A DNA stretch of 28,457 nt from the NCBI GenBank assembly GCA_002420015.1, contig DIHF01000030.1:1-28457 (forward strand). The letters run 5' to 3'. This DNA is from Micavibrio sp. UBA5703 (GTDB taxonomy: Bacteria > Pseudomonadota > Alphaproteobacteria > Micavibrionales > Micavibrionaceae). The translations under genes and the position numbers were made by a program. The notes beneath the pieces are model-generated. The model saw only the letters and a list, made by a program, of their open reading frames with translations. It searched no databases and was not told the DNA's origin. Positions 21,544-28,457 of the stretch are shown here, one piece after another (position 1 is the stretch's first letter; each line of letters starts with the position of its first letter).

Positions 21544-21942
21544 ATGAATAAGAAAAACAGAATCGAATGGTCACTGTTCCTTTTGCGTTTTGGTGTGTTC
21601 ATCGTCATGTTCGCGTGGACGCTGGATAAGTTCATACAGCCAGACCATGCCACGCATATCTACGAGAAGTTTTATTTCATAGGTGGACTAGCCCCCGTCA
21701 TCATGATGGCGATTGGCATTGCCGAATTGTTGGTTATTCTGGCATTTGTCCTGGGGCTTTGGAAACGGTTCACCTACGGCTTTGTGATGATCGTCCACGG
21801 CGTTTCTACATTCTCGTCATGGAAACAATACACCACTGACATAAATCTTCTATTCTTCGCCGCATGGCCGATGCTGGCGGCCTGCGTCACGCTTTATCTG
21901 CTGCGCGATCTTGATGTGAAATTCACTCTGAAAAAACCATGA
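21544..21942 (+). CDS. DoxX-like four-helix membrane protein
   Basis: This 132-residue protein has four predicted transmembrane segments (about residues 8-25, 43-70, 77-92, 100-122). The first helix region FGVFIVMFAWTLDKF and the PVIMMAIGIAELLVILAF helix look like the DoxX/YkgB-type family, which often accompanies redox or sulfur proteins. AAAGGAAAAAAAG precedes the ATG. It is 11 bp after the DUF255 gene and overlaps the DUF3047 gene by four bases, so the three form one operon. A quinone-linked electron transfer role is possible but not shown. Confidence 0.65.
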   Translation: MNKKNRIEWSLFLLRFGVFIVMFAWTLDKFIQPDHATHIYEKFYFIGGLAPVIMMAIGIAELLVILAFVLGLWKRFTYGFVMIVHGVSTFSSWKQYTTDINLLFFAAWPMLAACVTLYLLRDLDVKFTLKKP

Positions 21943-22589
21943 AGGCGTTCGTCATTCTGACACTGTGTCTGGCGATGGCGGCACCGGCTGCGGCTGAAAC
22001 AGGCAATAGCGTTTCCGTCGGGACGTTCTTGCCTGCCGAACGCTCCTTATGGCAGGAGGAATCATTTAAAGGCCACACGTATTACAAGTTTATTCCTGAA
22101 GAAACCACCCTCGCCCTGAAGGCGCATTGCGACGGCTCAGCCTCGGCGCTTTACAGGCGCATGAATGTGGATCTGACGAAAACGCCGATCCTGCGCTGGT
22201 CGTGGAAGATAGACGGAATTCATGCCGGTCTTGATGATGTCAGCAAGGAAGGAGACGATTATTCCGCCCGCGTCTATGTCGTCTATAAAGGAGCGATGCC
22301 CTGGGATGTCAATGCCGTAGACTATGTTTGGGCCAACAGGCAGCCGCAGGGAAAATCCTGGCCGAATGCCTATACCAAACGCGCGATCATGGTCGCGCAG
22401 GAATCCGGCATGCCGGATGACAAGGATGTCTGGGTTGAGGAAGTCCGCGATGTGCGCCAGGACTTTAAACGCTATTTTAGACGGGATGTCACCCGGATCG
22501 ACGGCGTGGCCGTTATGACGGATTGCGACAATGGCAGCGGCAAAGCGACAGGCTATTACCGCGATATCCGGTTCACGCCTCCGGAATAA
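21939..22589 (+). CDS. DUF3047 exported protein
   Basis: This 216-residue protein has a signal peptide (MKAFVILTLCLAMAAPAAA). The DUF3047 pattern follows: LRWSWKIDGIHAG, DDYSARVYVVYKG, VDYVWANRQPQGKSWPNAYT and VMTDCDNGSGKATGYYRDIRF. It looks like a beta-sandwich. The function is unknown. The ATG overlaps the DoxX-like stop (ATGA), which implies coupled translation. The next gene has its own ECF-type promoter after this stop, so this is likely the end of the operon. Confidence 0.85.
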   Translation: MKAFVILTLCLAMAAPAAAETGNSVSVGTFLPAERSLWQEESFKGHTYYKFIPEETTLALKAHCDGSASALYRRMNVDLTKTPILRWSWKIDGIHAGLDDVSKEGDDYSARVYVVYKGAMPWDVNAVDYVWANRQPQGKSWPNAYTKRAIMVAQESGMPDDKDVWVEEVRDVRQDFKRYFRRDVTRIDGVAVMTDCDNGSGKATGYYRDIRFTPPE

Positions 22590-22604
22590 AACGATCCTGC
22601 AAAA

Positions 22605-22632
22605 TGTAACTATTGAAGCACGGGCAGCGAAT
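22605..22632 (+). promoter_or_regulatory. Candidate ECF-sigma promoter of the AhpD-like gene
   Basis: TGTAAC (22605-22610), 17 bases, CGAAT (22628-22632), an exact copy of the repeated element. Transcription would begin near 22638, leaving a leader of about 24 bases that includes AAGGAGG. Confidence 0.65.
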
Positions 22633-22661
22633 AACAGAAGGCAACCAACCAAGGAGGAACC

Positions 22662-23222
22662 ATGACGACCTATAAAATCCACAATGAAGACACCGCGTCC
22701 GCGCCCGCTGCCGACCCTCTGAAAAAGGCTAAGGAAAAATACGGTTTCGTGCCAAACCTTCTAGGCACGATGGCGGAATCCCCCGCGCTCCTGAAAGCCT
22801 ATATGACATTGGCGGGAATTTTCGATGAAACCTCTTTTAGCGCCACGGAAAAACAGATCGTTCTTCTGGCGGTCAGTCTGGCCAATAACTGCGGCTACTG
22901 CATGGCCGCGCACAGCGCGATCGCCGGGATGCAGGGCGTTCCCGAGGACGTTATCAAGGCACTGCGCGAAAATACCCCCATTAAAGACAACAAACTGGAA
23001 ACGCTGCGCCGTTTGGCTCAAAGCATAGCGGAAACACGGGGCTACCCGCCCGAAAATACCGTGAAGAATTTCCTTGATGCCGGTTACGCGCAGGCGCAAC
23101 TTCTTGAAGTCATTCTGGGCGTAGGAATGAAGACGCTGTCCAACTATACCAACCATATTGCCAAAACGCCGCTGGATGAAGCATTCAAGCCTGTGGAATG
23201 GACAGCGAAGAAAGCGGCCTGA
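22662..23222 (+). CDS. Carboxymuconolactone decarboxylase/AhpD-like peroxidase-family protein
   Basis: This 186-residue cytoplasmic protein has the AhpD-type redox motif: Cys77-x-x-Cys80 and His84 in NNCGYCMAAHS. A preceding glutamate lies in FSATEKQIVLLAVS. It begins with the usual segment KAKEKYGFVPNLLG. Members with this motif reduce peroxides through the Cys pair or are of unknown thiol-redox function. The ribosome-binding site AAGGAGG is strong and an ECF-type promoter lies 30 bp upstream. A degraded gene follows on the same strand. Confidence 0.88.
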   Translation: MTTYKIHNEDTASAPAADPLKKAKEKYGFVPNLLGTMAESPALLKAYMTLAGIFDETSFSATEKQIVLLAVSLANNCGYCMAAHSAIAGMQGVPEDVIKALRENTPIKDNKLETLRRLAQSIAETRGYPPENTVKNFLDAGYAQAQLLEVILGVGMKTLSNYTNHIAKTPLDEAFKPVEWTAKKAA

Positions 23223-23235
23223 TACACTTTAAAAT

Positions 23236-23815
23236 GTGAACACATAAACGCATATTCTGATCGGCCTTGCCGTCGCCGGAAAACCCGGTGACGGCAAGAT
23301 TAATTCGGCGGCGTTACTCGGCGGTTTTATGCCGGATCTCGTGCTGTACAGCTTGATCCTGTGGGAACGATTTGTGCTGGGGCGCGATCTCAATACCATC
23401 TTCGACGTGTCCTATTTTACGCCCTTGTGGCAAACGCTGGTCAGCGCGGGACATTCTTTTCCCCTGTGGGGCATTTATGTTGTGGCTGGCCATAGCCCTT
23501 AAAAATCCAGTATTAAAGGCGTTTTGTCTGGCCGGTCTGGCGCACCTGCTGCTTGATTTCCCTTTCCATCATGACGATGCGCATATGCAGTTCTGGCCTT
23601 TTACGGACTGGCGCTTTGAAAGTCCTGTTTCATATTGGGATTCCGCGCATTACGGCAACATTATCAGCGTGTTTGAGGGTGCGGGGCTTATGACACTGGC
23701 CGTTTATTTGTGGCACATTCACAAAAACCCGGCCATCAGGTTTCTGGTCTGCGTTCTGGCACCGTCATTATTCCTGATGCATGTTTTTTATATGATTGCG
23801 TTCCGTGGGATATGA
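23236..23815 (+). pseudogene. Decayed membrane-protein gene (stop codon and frameshift)
   Basis: The first half reads in one frame as THILIGLAVAGKPGDGKIN, then GGFMPDLVLYSLILWERFVLG, up to HSFPLWGIYVV. The second half continues one frame later as MLWLAIALKNPVLKAFCLAG, then HLLLDFPFHHDDAHMQFWPF and SPVSYWDSAHYG, to a stop at 23813-23815. The frames join near 23461-23485. In addition the start region is damaged: after GTG 23236 a TAA follows at 23245-23247. The intact family, from memory, is an uncharacterised membrane protein with an HHDDAH motif, at times mislabelled as CobQ. Two independent lesions favour real decay over one sequencing error. Confidence 0.72.
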
Positions 23816-23829
23816 AAGCGGAAGATCTT

Positions 23830-24438
23830 TTACACGGGTTTAAAATCCTTTACTGCCTGCACCGTCCTGCCCAGCGTGGTCAGCCAGCACAAGCCGCCGA
23901 ATATGTACGCGGCCCACGCAAACATATCCGGGAAAACACAGATAAAGATCAGCAGGGAGATGGTTTCCGTTCCCTCCGTGATGCCCTTCAAATAGAAAAA
24001 AGATTTACGGCCCTGCTTTTCATGGTTGATCCCGCGCTTGGCGGCGATGATGGCATAAGCCAGAAACGAACTTGCCGTCCCCATGAAGCTGAAAACAAGA
24101 AAGGCGGCGGACAGTGCCCCTTCGGGCCGCCCTACGGCGAAGAAAAACACAACGCCGGAATAAAAAATGAAATCGCTAACGATGTCGAAATACCCGCCAA
24201 GATCGGTCGCCTGCGACTGGCGCGCCAGCGGCCCGTCAAGTCCGTCCATAAGGCGGCTGATAACGACAAACAGGATAGCCAATCCATAGGCCTGAAATGC
24301 AAGAGCGGCAAACGCACAAAGGGAAAAGCCAAGCCCGATGGCAGTAAGTGTATTGGCGGTCACACCTGTTCTAGCCAGCCTGACGGCAGCGGCATTTAGC
24401 GGCGGATCGATCATCGGCCTTATATAAGAGTCAAGCAT
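23830..24438 (-). CDS. CDP-alcohol phosphatidyltransferase family protein
   Basis: This 202-residue integral membrane enzyme has the full CDP-alcohol phosphotransferase motif, D-x2-D-G-x2-A-R-x8-G-x3-D-x3-D, seen as MDGLDGPLARQS followed by GGYFDIVSD. About six hydrophobic helices surround it. The family joins a CDP-activated lipid to an alcohol with loss of CMP; the acceptor here cannot be told from sequence. It is the last gene of the four-gene minus-strand operon, four bases after the sterol-desaturase gene. Confidence 0.88.
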   Translation of the reverse strand: MLDSYIRPMIDPPLNAAAVRLARTGVTANTLTAIGLGFSLCAFAALAFQAYGLAILFVVISRLMDGLDGPLARQSQATDLGGYFDIVSDFIFYSGVVFFFAVGRPEGALSAAFLVFSFMGTASSFLAYAIIAAKRGINHEKQGRKSFFYLKGITEGTETISLLIFICVFPDMFAWAAYIFGGLCWLTTLGRTVQAVKDFKPV

Positions 24439-24442
24439 CGGA

Positions 24443-25207
24443 CTACCTGTTTTTCTGAACGAAAGGTTTTATCAAAAGCTGTATGAAGCCGGTATCCTTG
24501 CCGCCTTCCACGCCGATCTTCATGGTCTTGAAGCGTTCGGTCGGGCTTTGGGTGCGGAACAGCCTGTCCCAGAAGCTGAAAATCGTGCCGTAGTTGGAGT
24601 CCGTATCCTTGCGGATCGCGTGATGATGCACCCAGTGAATGGACGGGGTGACGATGATTTTCGACAGGGCACTTTCAAGACGTGGCGGCAGGGCGATATT
24701 GGAGTGGTGAAAGAACGTGAAAACCAGCACCATCGTTTCAAACAGCACAACGGATGAAAACGGGATCGCCAGCACGATGACAAGGGCGGCGCGCAAGAAA
24801 GCGGAAAAGAAAACTTCCCCGAAATGAAAGCGGATGGCTGAGGTCGTGTCCAGATGCTCGTCCAGGTGATGCACCTCGTGAAACCGCCAGAAAAACGGAA
24901 TTTCATGCACGGCGCGGTGCCACCAGAAGATAAACAGATCCAGCATGATGATATCGAAAGCAAGACCGGATAGCCCTGACAACCCATCCGGCCGCGTCCA
25001 AAGAGCATGTTGCGCGGCGAAATAACTGACCGGCAGGACGACGGCCAGCGACAGCCCGATATTGACCGGCCAGAACGACAGGTTTTTGAGTATGCGCCTC
25101 ACGGGATGCAGCCCCGCCTTTACGGCCGGGCGGATATGCTCAAGCCCGAACAGGAGCAAAAACGCCCCGGCAACGATCCAGCCTTTATATGCGAGAATGT
25201 CTTGCAT
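24443..25207 (-). CDS. Sterol desaturase/fatty acid hydroxylase family protein
   Basis: This 254-residue integral membrane di-iron enzyme candidate has the histidine boxes of the family: HRAVH, HEVHHLDEHLD, FFHHSNI and HWVHHH. Four or so hydrophobic segments are spread between them. Such enzymes hydroxylate or desaturate lipids with oxygen; the substrate is unknown. I start at ATG 25207. A longer frame to 25396 runs through the preceding gene in another frame. It lies 14 bp after the flavoprotein gene and 4 bp before the phosphatidyltransferase gene, so lipid modification may be the joint theme. Confidence 0.85.
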   Translation of the reverse strand: MQDILAYKGWIVAGAFLLLFGLEHIRPAVKAGLHPVRRILKNLSFWPVNIGLSLAVVLPVSYFAAQHALWTRPDGLSGLSGLAFDIIMLDLFIFWWHRAVHEIPFFWRFHEVHHLDEHLDTTSAIRFHFGEVFFSAFLRAALVIVLAIPFSSVVLFETMVLVFTFFHHSNIALPPRLESALSKIIVTPSIHWVHHHAIRKDTDSNYGTIFSFWDRLFRTQSPTERFKTMKIGVEGGKDTGFIQLLIKPFVQKNR

Positions 25208-25221
25208 TCGTTCTTGATGGA

Positions 25222-26655
25222 TCAAAAGGGCAATTTTTGCAAGAGCCGGACAATACGCCGTGTTTGATCGCTGAACAGGCTGGGCGTATACCATGCCCCT
25301 GCGGCGCGCTTGCTGATTTCCCCCAAAGTAGGATAAGGGGCGATCATGCTTGTAACAGCGCTGATTTCCATGCCGTTTGTAATGGCCAGTGCCCACAGGC
25401 CGATCAGCTCGCCCGCGCTTGGCCCAACGATAGATGCGCCTAATATCAGCCCCGTTTTGTTGGTCACGACGCGGATCTGTCCTTTTGTCGTCCGTTCGGC
25501 CACGGCGCGGTCATTTTCATCGAAATGCCACTCGGCAACCTTGATACTGTCCCCGTGCTTTTTTCGCGCATCATCTTCGGTCAGACCAACTTGCGCCAGT
25601 TCCGGGTCGGTATAGGTCACCCACGGCAACGCCTTGTAATCCGTTTTTGCCCAGAACATTTTGAAACAGACCTGCCGGATGATAATTCCCGCGTGGTAGC
25701 CCGCCACATGCGTGAATTGCGGCCCGCCGGAGACATCGCCGATGGCGAAGATTTTTTTATTCGAAGTACGCAAATGTTCATCGACCGTGATGCCGCGCTT
25801 TTCGTATTTGACACCTGCTTTTTCAAGATCAAGCCCGTCCGTGTTCGGCGCGCGGCCCGCCGCGACCAGAAGATGCGAGCCGCCGACTTCTTGCGTTTTT
25901 CCGTCATGTTCGATGGTCAGGATAACGCCGGAGGGCGTGTGTTTGACGCCCTTGATTGAAACGCGCTCATACAACGACACGCCTTCCTTTACTAAAGCCT
26001 TGCGGACAATCTCAACATTTCTTTGATCGTCACGGGGCAGGATGGAAGCCATATCAAACACGCTAACCCCGCAGCCCAGCCGCCGGTGCGCCTGCGCCAT
26101 TTCGATCCCGATGGGGCCGCCGCCGATAACCAGCAAGTGATCCGGCTTTCCGCGCAATCCAAAAATTGTTTCATTCGTGAAGGCTTTATCTTTATCCAAT
26201 CCCGGAATAGGTGGCACAACGGCGTGCGAACCCGTGGCGATGACAAAATATCGTGCCTTGATGATATGATCCCCGGCCTGTACCGTATCCGGCCCGATAA
26301 AGCGTGCGGATTCGCGGATCACGTTCACGCCCAGTTTCTCGAAGCGTTCCTGCGAGTCGTTAGGCTCAATGGCCTTAATCGTATCGAATACATGATCCTT
26401 GACAGCGGCAAAATCGATCTCCGGCTCGTGCGCCTTGATGCCCTTAATATCGTCTTTGCGGTGCATTTGCGCGCGCTTGGCGGCGGCCAACAACGCCTTG
26501 GATGGCACGCAGCCGGTATTCAGGCAATCTCCGCCCATCTCAGCACGTTCTAAAAGAACGGTTTTAAGCCCCAGTTGCGCCGTACCTGCTGCAACGCTCA
26601 ATCCGCCTGATCCCGCGCCGATGATGCAGATATCTGCCTTTATCGTTTTTGTCAT
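25222..26655 (-). CDS. MerA/Lpd-like pyridine nucleotide-disulfide oxidoreductase
   Basis: This 477-residue flavoprotein has a FAD-binding motif (IIGAGSGGLSVAAG), the redox-active Cys pair in GGDCLNTGCVPSKA, an NAD(P)H site (VIGGGPIGIEMAQ) and the second FAD motif (AIGDVSGGPQFTHV). It lacks the C-terminal vicinal cysteines of MerA. The usual His-Glu pair of lipoamide dehydrogenase is replaced by APYPTLGE. It is thus neither a normal MerA nor a normal Lpd; relatives are often found beside VTT/TMEM64 proteins, as here. Substrate unknown. It starts right after the VTT-DUF547 gene (one base between them) and is in the same operon. Confidence 0.87.
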   Translation of the reverse strand: MTKTIKADICIIGAGSGGLSVAAGTAQLGLKTVLLERAEMGGDCLNTGCVPSKALLAAAKRAQMHRKDDIKGIKAHEPEIDFAAVKDHVFDTIKAIEPNDSQERFEKLGVNVIRESARFIGPDTVQAGDHIIKARYFVIATGSHAVVPPIPGLDKDKAFTNETIFGLRGKPDHLLVIGGGPIGIEMAQAHRRLGCGVSVFDMASILPRDDQRNVEIVRKALVKEGVSLYERVSIKGVKHTPSGVILTIEHDGKTQEVGGSHLLVAAGRAPNTDGLDLEKAGVKYEKRGITVDEHLRTSNKKIFAIGDVSGGPQFTHVAGYHAGIIIRQVCFKMFWAKTDYKALPWVTYTDPELAQVGLTEDDARKKHGDSIKVAEWHFDENDRAVAERTTKGQIRVVTNKTGLILGASIVGPSAGELIGLWALAITNGMEISAVTSMIAPYPTLGEISKRAAGAWYTPSLFSDQTRRIVRLLQKLPF

Positions 26656-26656
26656 G

Positions 26657-28075
26657 TTAATTCACCTTGTTTAATGACCAGTCGTAATCCATGAATCTCA
26701 GGCTGGCGTTTGGGTCGATTCCCGCGTAATCACCAAGCCAGCCTTTGACGTCTCCGCGCTTGAAATCATCGGCAAACCAGTCGAATATTTTACTGACGTA
26801 GAGCGTATCACCGTCTTTACGCATGACTTTTCCGGTGTTCGCCATTGCCGTTTTGACTTGCTCATCCAACTGCTGGTCCAGCGTACCGGCCTTATAGCTT
26901 TCCCTCCGCAAGTCGGGACAGGAAACGGAGGCGCAGTTAATGGCGAAGTGAATACGCGCATCGCCTATCGGGCGCAGGATTTTATGTTCGATATGATCCA
27001 GCGTGTAATCCATTCCGGCCAGCGGCCAGGCATGGCGCGTCCACGGGCTGGTGAACGTGCCGCCGAGATTTTTGATACTCTTGCGCTCACCCTCGCGGAC
27101 GATCAGTTCGATGGTCAGGAAATTATAGGCATTGATCCAGAACGCCGTTTTTTCGTCGCCCGCATAAGAACCGGGGTTCCCGACCAGCAGCAGTTTCAGA
27201 GCTTCCCTGTGCCGGGAGTCGGCGGCCCAGCCGTCGTAATCCACGCCGTTATAGGCAATGCCGTCTTTTTCAGCCGGGCGGACATACGCTTGCAATAAAC
27301 CGTCGTAAAGCGACAAAAAACGGTCGTAATTTTCACCGGCCTGTGCGGGGTGCGCGGTGGCCAGCATAACGCCGAGCAAGGCGGCGGCCACTTTTTTGCG
27401 GCCTTTAATTTGTTTGTAAATCGTCGGGATCAGCGCGAACAACCCCAGCAGCGTAAAGGCTATCAGCGTTTGCGGCGAGGCCAGATCGCTCAAAGATTCA
27501 ATCGTTCCCAGCTCCCGCCCGACATTGGCGTAAACAAACGTGCCGGGAATGATGCCAAAAAAGGTCGTCAAGGCATAAGGCAGCAGGCGCACGTTAAAAA
27601 GGGCCGGAACGATATTGACAAGAAAAAACGGAAACAGCGGCACAAGGCGCATGAACAGCATATAGGAGGTCGCATTTTTCTCCATGTTGGCGGCAATCTT
27701 GTTGTAAAGCGGCCCGGCTTTTTCGCGTAAGCTGTCGCCTACCGCGCTGCGGGCGATCAGGAACAGGATCGTCGCGCCCGCCGTCGCGCCGATCACAATA
27801 GCCGCCGTGCCGAGCCAACGCCCGAACAAAAACCCGCCCAGCAGGGTCAGCAGCGTGGCAATCGGCAGGGACAGCGCGACAGCGGCAGCATAGAGCGCGG
27901 TGAATCCCGCCACACTCAAAACCGGATGCGCCGAAACCATATCCAGCAAATATCCGCGCTGCGCCTTGACGGCTTCAAGATTGACCATATCCATAAGCCC
28001 GGATGTCCATGCCACGCCGATCAGCAAGACAATCAAAACCAAAGGCAGAAAGCGTTTTAAGACTTTTTTATTCAC
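26657..28075 (-). CDS. VTT (TVP38/TMEM64) membrane domain fused to DUF547
   Basis: This 472-residue protein combines two domains normally encoded apart. The first 230 residues form a TVP38/TMEM64-type (VTT, DedA-related) membrane domain with LLGGFLFGRWLGT, then MRLVPLFPFFLVNIVPAL and FFGIIPGTFVYANVG. After a further hydrophobic segment with signal-like ending (AAALLGVMLATAHPAQA) comes DUF547 (about 250-460): KTAFWINAYNFLTIELIV, HFAINCASVSCPDLR and ISKIFDWF-like VSKIFDWFADDF. DUF547 is thus probably periplasmic. The fusion could also arise by loss of a stop between two genes. It heads a four-gene operon with an ECF-type promoter 43 bp upstream. Confidence 0.88.
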   Translation of the reverse strand: MNKKVLKRFLPLVLIVLLIGVAWTSGLMDMVNLEAVKAQRGYLLDMVSAHPVLSVAGFTALYAAAVALSLPIATLLTLLGGFLFGRWLGTAAIVIGATAGATILFLIARSAVGDSLREKAGPLYNKIAANMEKNATSYMLFMRLVPLFPFFLVNIVPALFNVRLLPYALTTFFGIIPGTFVYANVGRELGTIESLSDLASPQTLIAFTLLGLFALIPTIYKQIKGRKKVAAALLGVMLATAHPAQAGENYDRFLSLYDGLLQAYVRPAEKDGIAYNGVDYDGWAADSRHREALKLLLVGNPGSYAGDEKTAFWINAYNFLTIELIVREGERKSIKNLGGTFTSPWTRHAWPLAGMDYTLDHIEHKILRPIGDARIHFAINCASVSCPDLRRESYKAGTLDQQLDEQVKTAMANTGKVMRKDGDTLYVSKIFDWFADDFKRGDVKGWLGDYAGIDPNASLRFMDYDWSLNKVN

Positions 28076-28117
28076 AGTATTTCCAATATGTTACAAGATG
28101 CGTTTTAGCATACAGGT

Positions 28118-28144
28118 ATTCGGTATGAGGACGGAAAAGTTACA
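28118..28144 (-). promoter_or_regulatory. Candidate ECF-sigma promoter of the VTT-DUF547 operon
   Basis: On the minus strand TGTAAC (28144-28139), 16 bases, CGAAT (28122-28118), with flanking bases shared with the rhodanese promoter (CCTGTAAC; CGAATACC). It drives away from the ECF sigma gene and toward the four-gene operon. The leader would be about 36 bases. Confidence 0.65.
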
Positions 28145-28161
28145 GGAATGAAGATTTTAAC

Positions 28162-28457
28162 GTGAACGGAACGAATGACGCACAGTCCCTTGAAGAATTG
28201 ATGCGCCTTGCCCAGCAAGGCGACAAAAAGGCGTACGCCGCGCTGTTCCGGGCCATCACGCCGATTCTGAAGGCATTTATTTCCCGGCGATTGGCGGCAG
28301 CGGACGTTGATGATGTGGTGCAGGAGATTTTAATGTCCATCCACCGCGCCGGACATACCTATGACACCGACCGGCCTTTCAAGGTCTGGATGTTCACCAT
28401 CGCCCGCTACCGCCTGAACGACCACCTGCGGCGGCTCTATAAAAAAGGCGCTTTTCC
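28162..28457 (+). CDS. ECF RNA polymerase sigma factor, cut by window end
   Basis: At least 98 residues of an extracytoplasmic-function sigma factor are visible; the rest lies beyond the window. It begins at GTG with a short acidic start, then EELMRLAQQGDKKAYAALFR. The region 2 core follows: VDDVVQEILMSIHRA (core polymerase binding), then DRPFKVWMFTIARYRLNDHLRR (-10 recognition and melting, split here across residues 72-93). No in-frame ATG is near, and no strong ribosome-binding site is seen. It is divergent from an operon with an ECF-type promoter, and is the best candidate for the sigma factor that reads the five TGTAAC-N16/17-CGAAT elements. A possible anti-sigma gene would follow outside the window. 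Confidence 0.88.
   Translation, partial: MNGTNDAQSLEELMRLAQQGDKKAYAALFRAITPILKAFISRRLAAADVDDVVQEILMSIHRAGHTYDTDRPFKVWMFTIARYRLNDHLRRLYKKGAF

Noticed and set aside
23710..24399. 229-codon + strand frame opposite the CDP-alcohol phosphatidyltransferase
   Set aside because: The minus-strand gene has the complete catalytic motif; the + frame is low-complexity charged sequence.
28060..28094. TGTAAC on the minus strand near the VTT-DUF547 start
   Set aside because: No CGAAT at 16-17 bases; the exact element at 28118-28144 is the better promoter.
1..28457. CRISPR arrays, tRNA or rRNA genes, insertion sequences, integrase or transposase genes
   Set aside because: Read through both strands for these; no repeat-spacer arrays, cloverleaf sequences or transposase/integrase motifs were seen.

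Overview
The gene families and the ECF promoter class suggest a Gram-negative bacterium, most likely an alphaproteobacterium. There is no rRNA or tRNA to confirm this. The window reads as an accessory replicon or integrated element: a short plasmid-like backbone followed by a large heavy-metal and stress-defence region.

Region 1 (1-3.3 kb) is plasmid-like. It starts with a gene-free stretch holding three perfect DnaA boxes and TGTCT/AGACA repeats. A KfrA-like DNA-binding coiled-coil protein follows, with an inverted-repeat operator on its start codon. Next come a probably frameshifted hypothetical gene, an exported lytic transglycosylase, a TraL-like exported protein, a possible oriT, and two very small genes.

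Region 2 (3.3-10.8 kb) is a copper/silver efflux operon on the + strand. It encodes a small exported protein, a CusB-type adaptor, a CusA-type RND pump with the methionine triad conserved at the right spacing, a DUF2933 membrane protein, and a copper P-type ATPase. No outer-membrane channel gene is present.

Region 3 (10.8-13.9 kb) is a mercury-resistance operon. merR diverges from merT-merP-merF-merA, with a textbook 19-bp-spacer MerR promoter between them.

Region 4 (13.9-23.2 kb) is mixed: a YiiX/NlpC-type hydrolase, a DUF3179 protein, an orphan MotA, a Cys-tailed rhodanese, a Cys-repeat lipoprotein, a DUF6969 protein, an outer-membrane barrel-like protein, a DUF255 thioredoxin-domain protein fused to a DsbD-alpha-like domain, a DoxX-like protein, a DUF3047 protein and an AhpD-like protein.

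Region 5 (23.2-28.5 kb) has a decayed membrane-protein gene and a four-gene minus-strand operon (VTT-DUF547 fusion, MerA-like flavoprotein, sterol desaturase family, CDP-alcohol phosphatidyltransferase). It ends with a divergent ECF sigma factor gene cut by the window end.

The most striking observation is a repeated promoter, TGTAAC-N16/17-CGAAT. It occurs exactly five times, each just upstream of a gene and correctly oriented: the mer operon, DUF3179, rhodanese, AhpD-like and VTT-DUF547 operon. A sixth near-match precedes the Cys-rich lipoprotein. The element resembles promoters of SigF/ECF16-type sigma factors. I infer that the sigma factor at the right edge controls a scattered regulon linking mercury resistance, sulfur/redox proteins and envelope functions.
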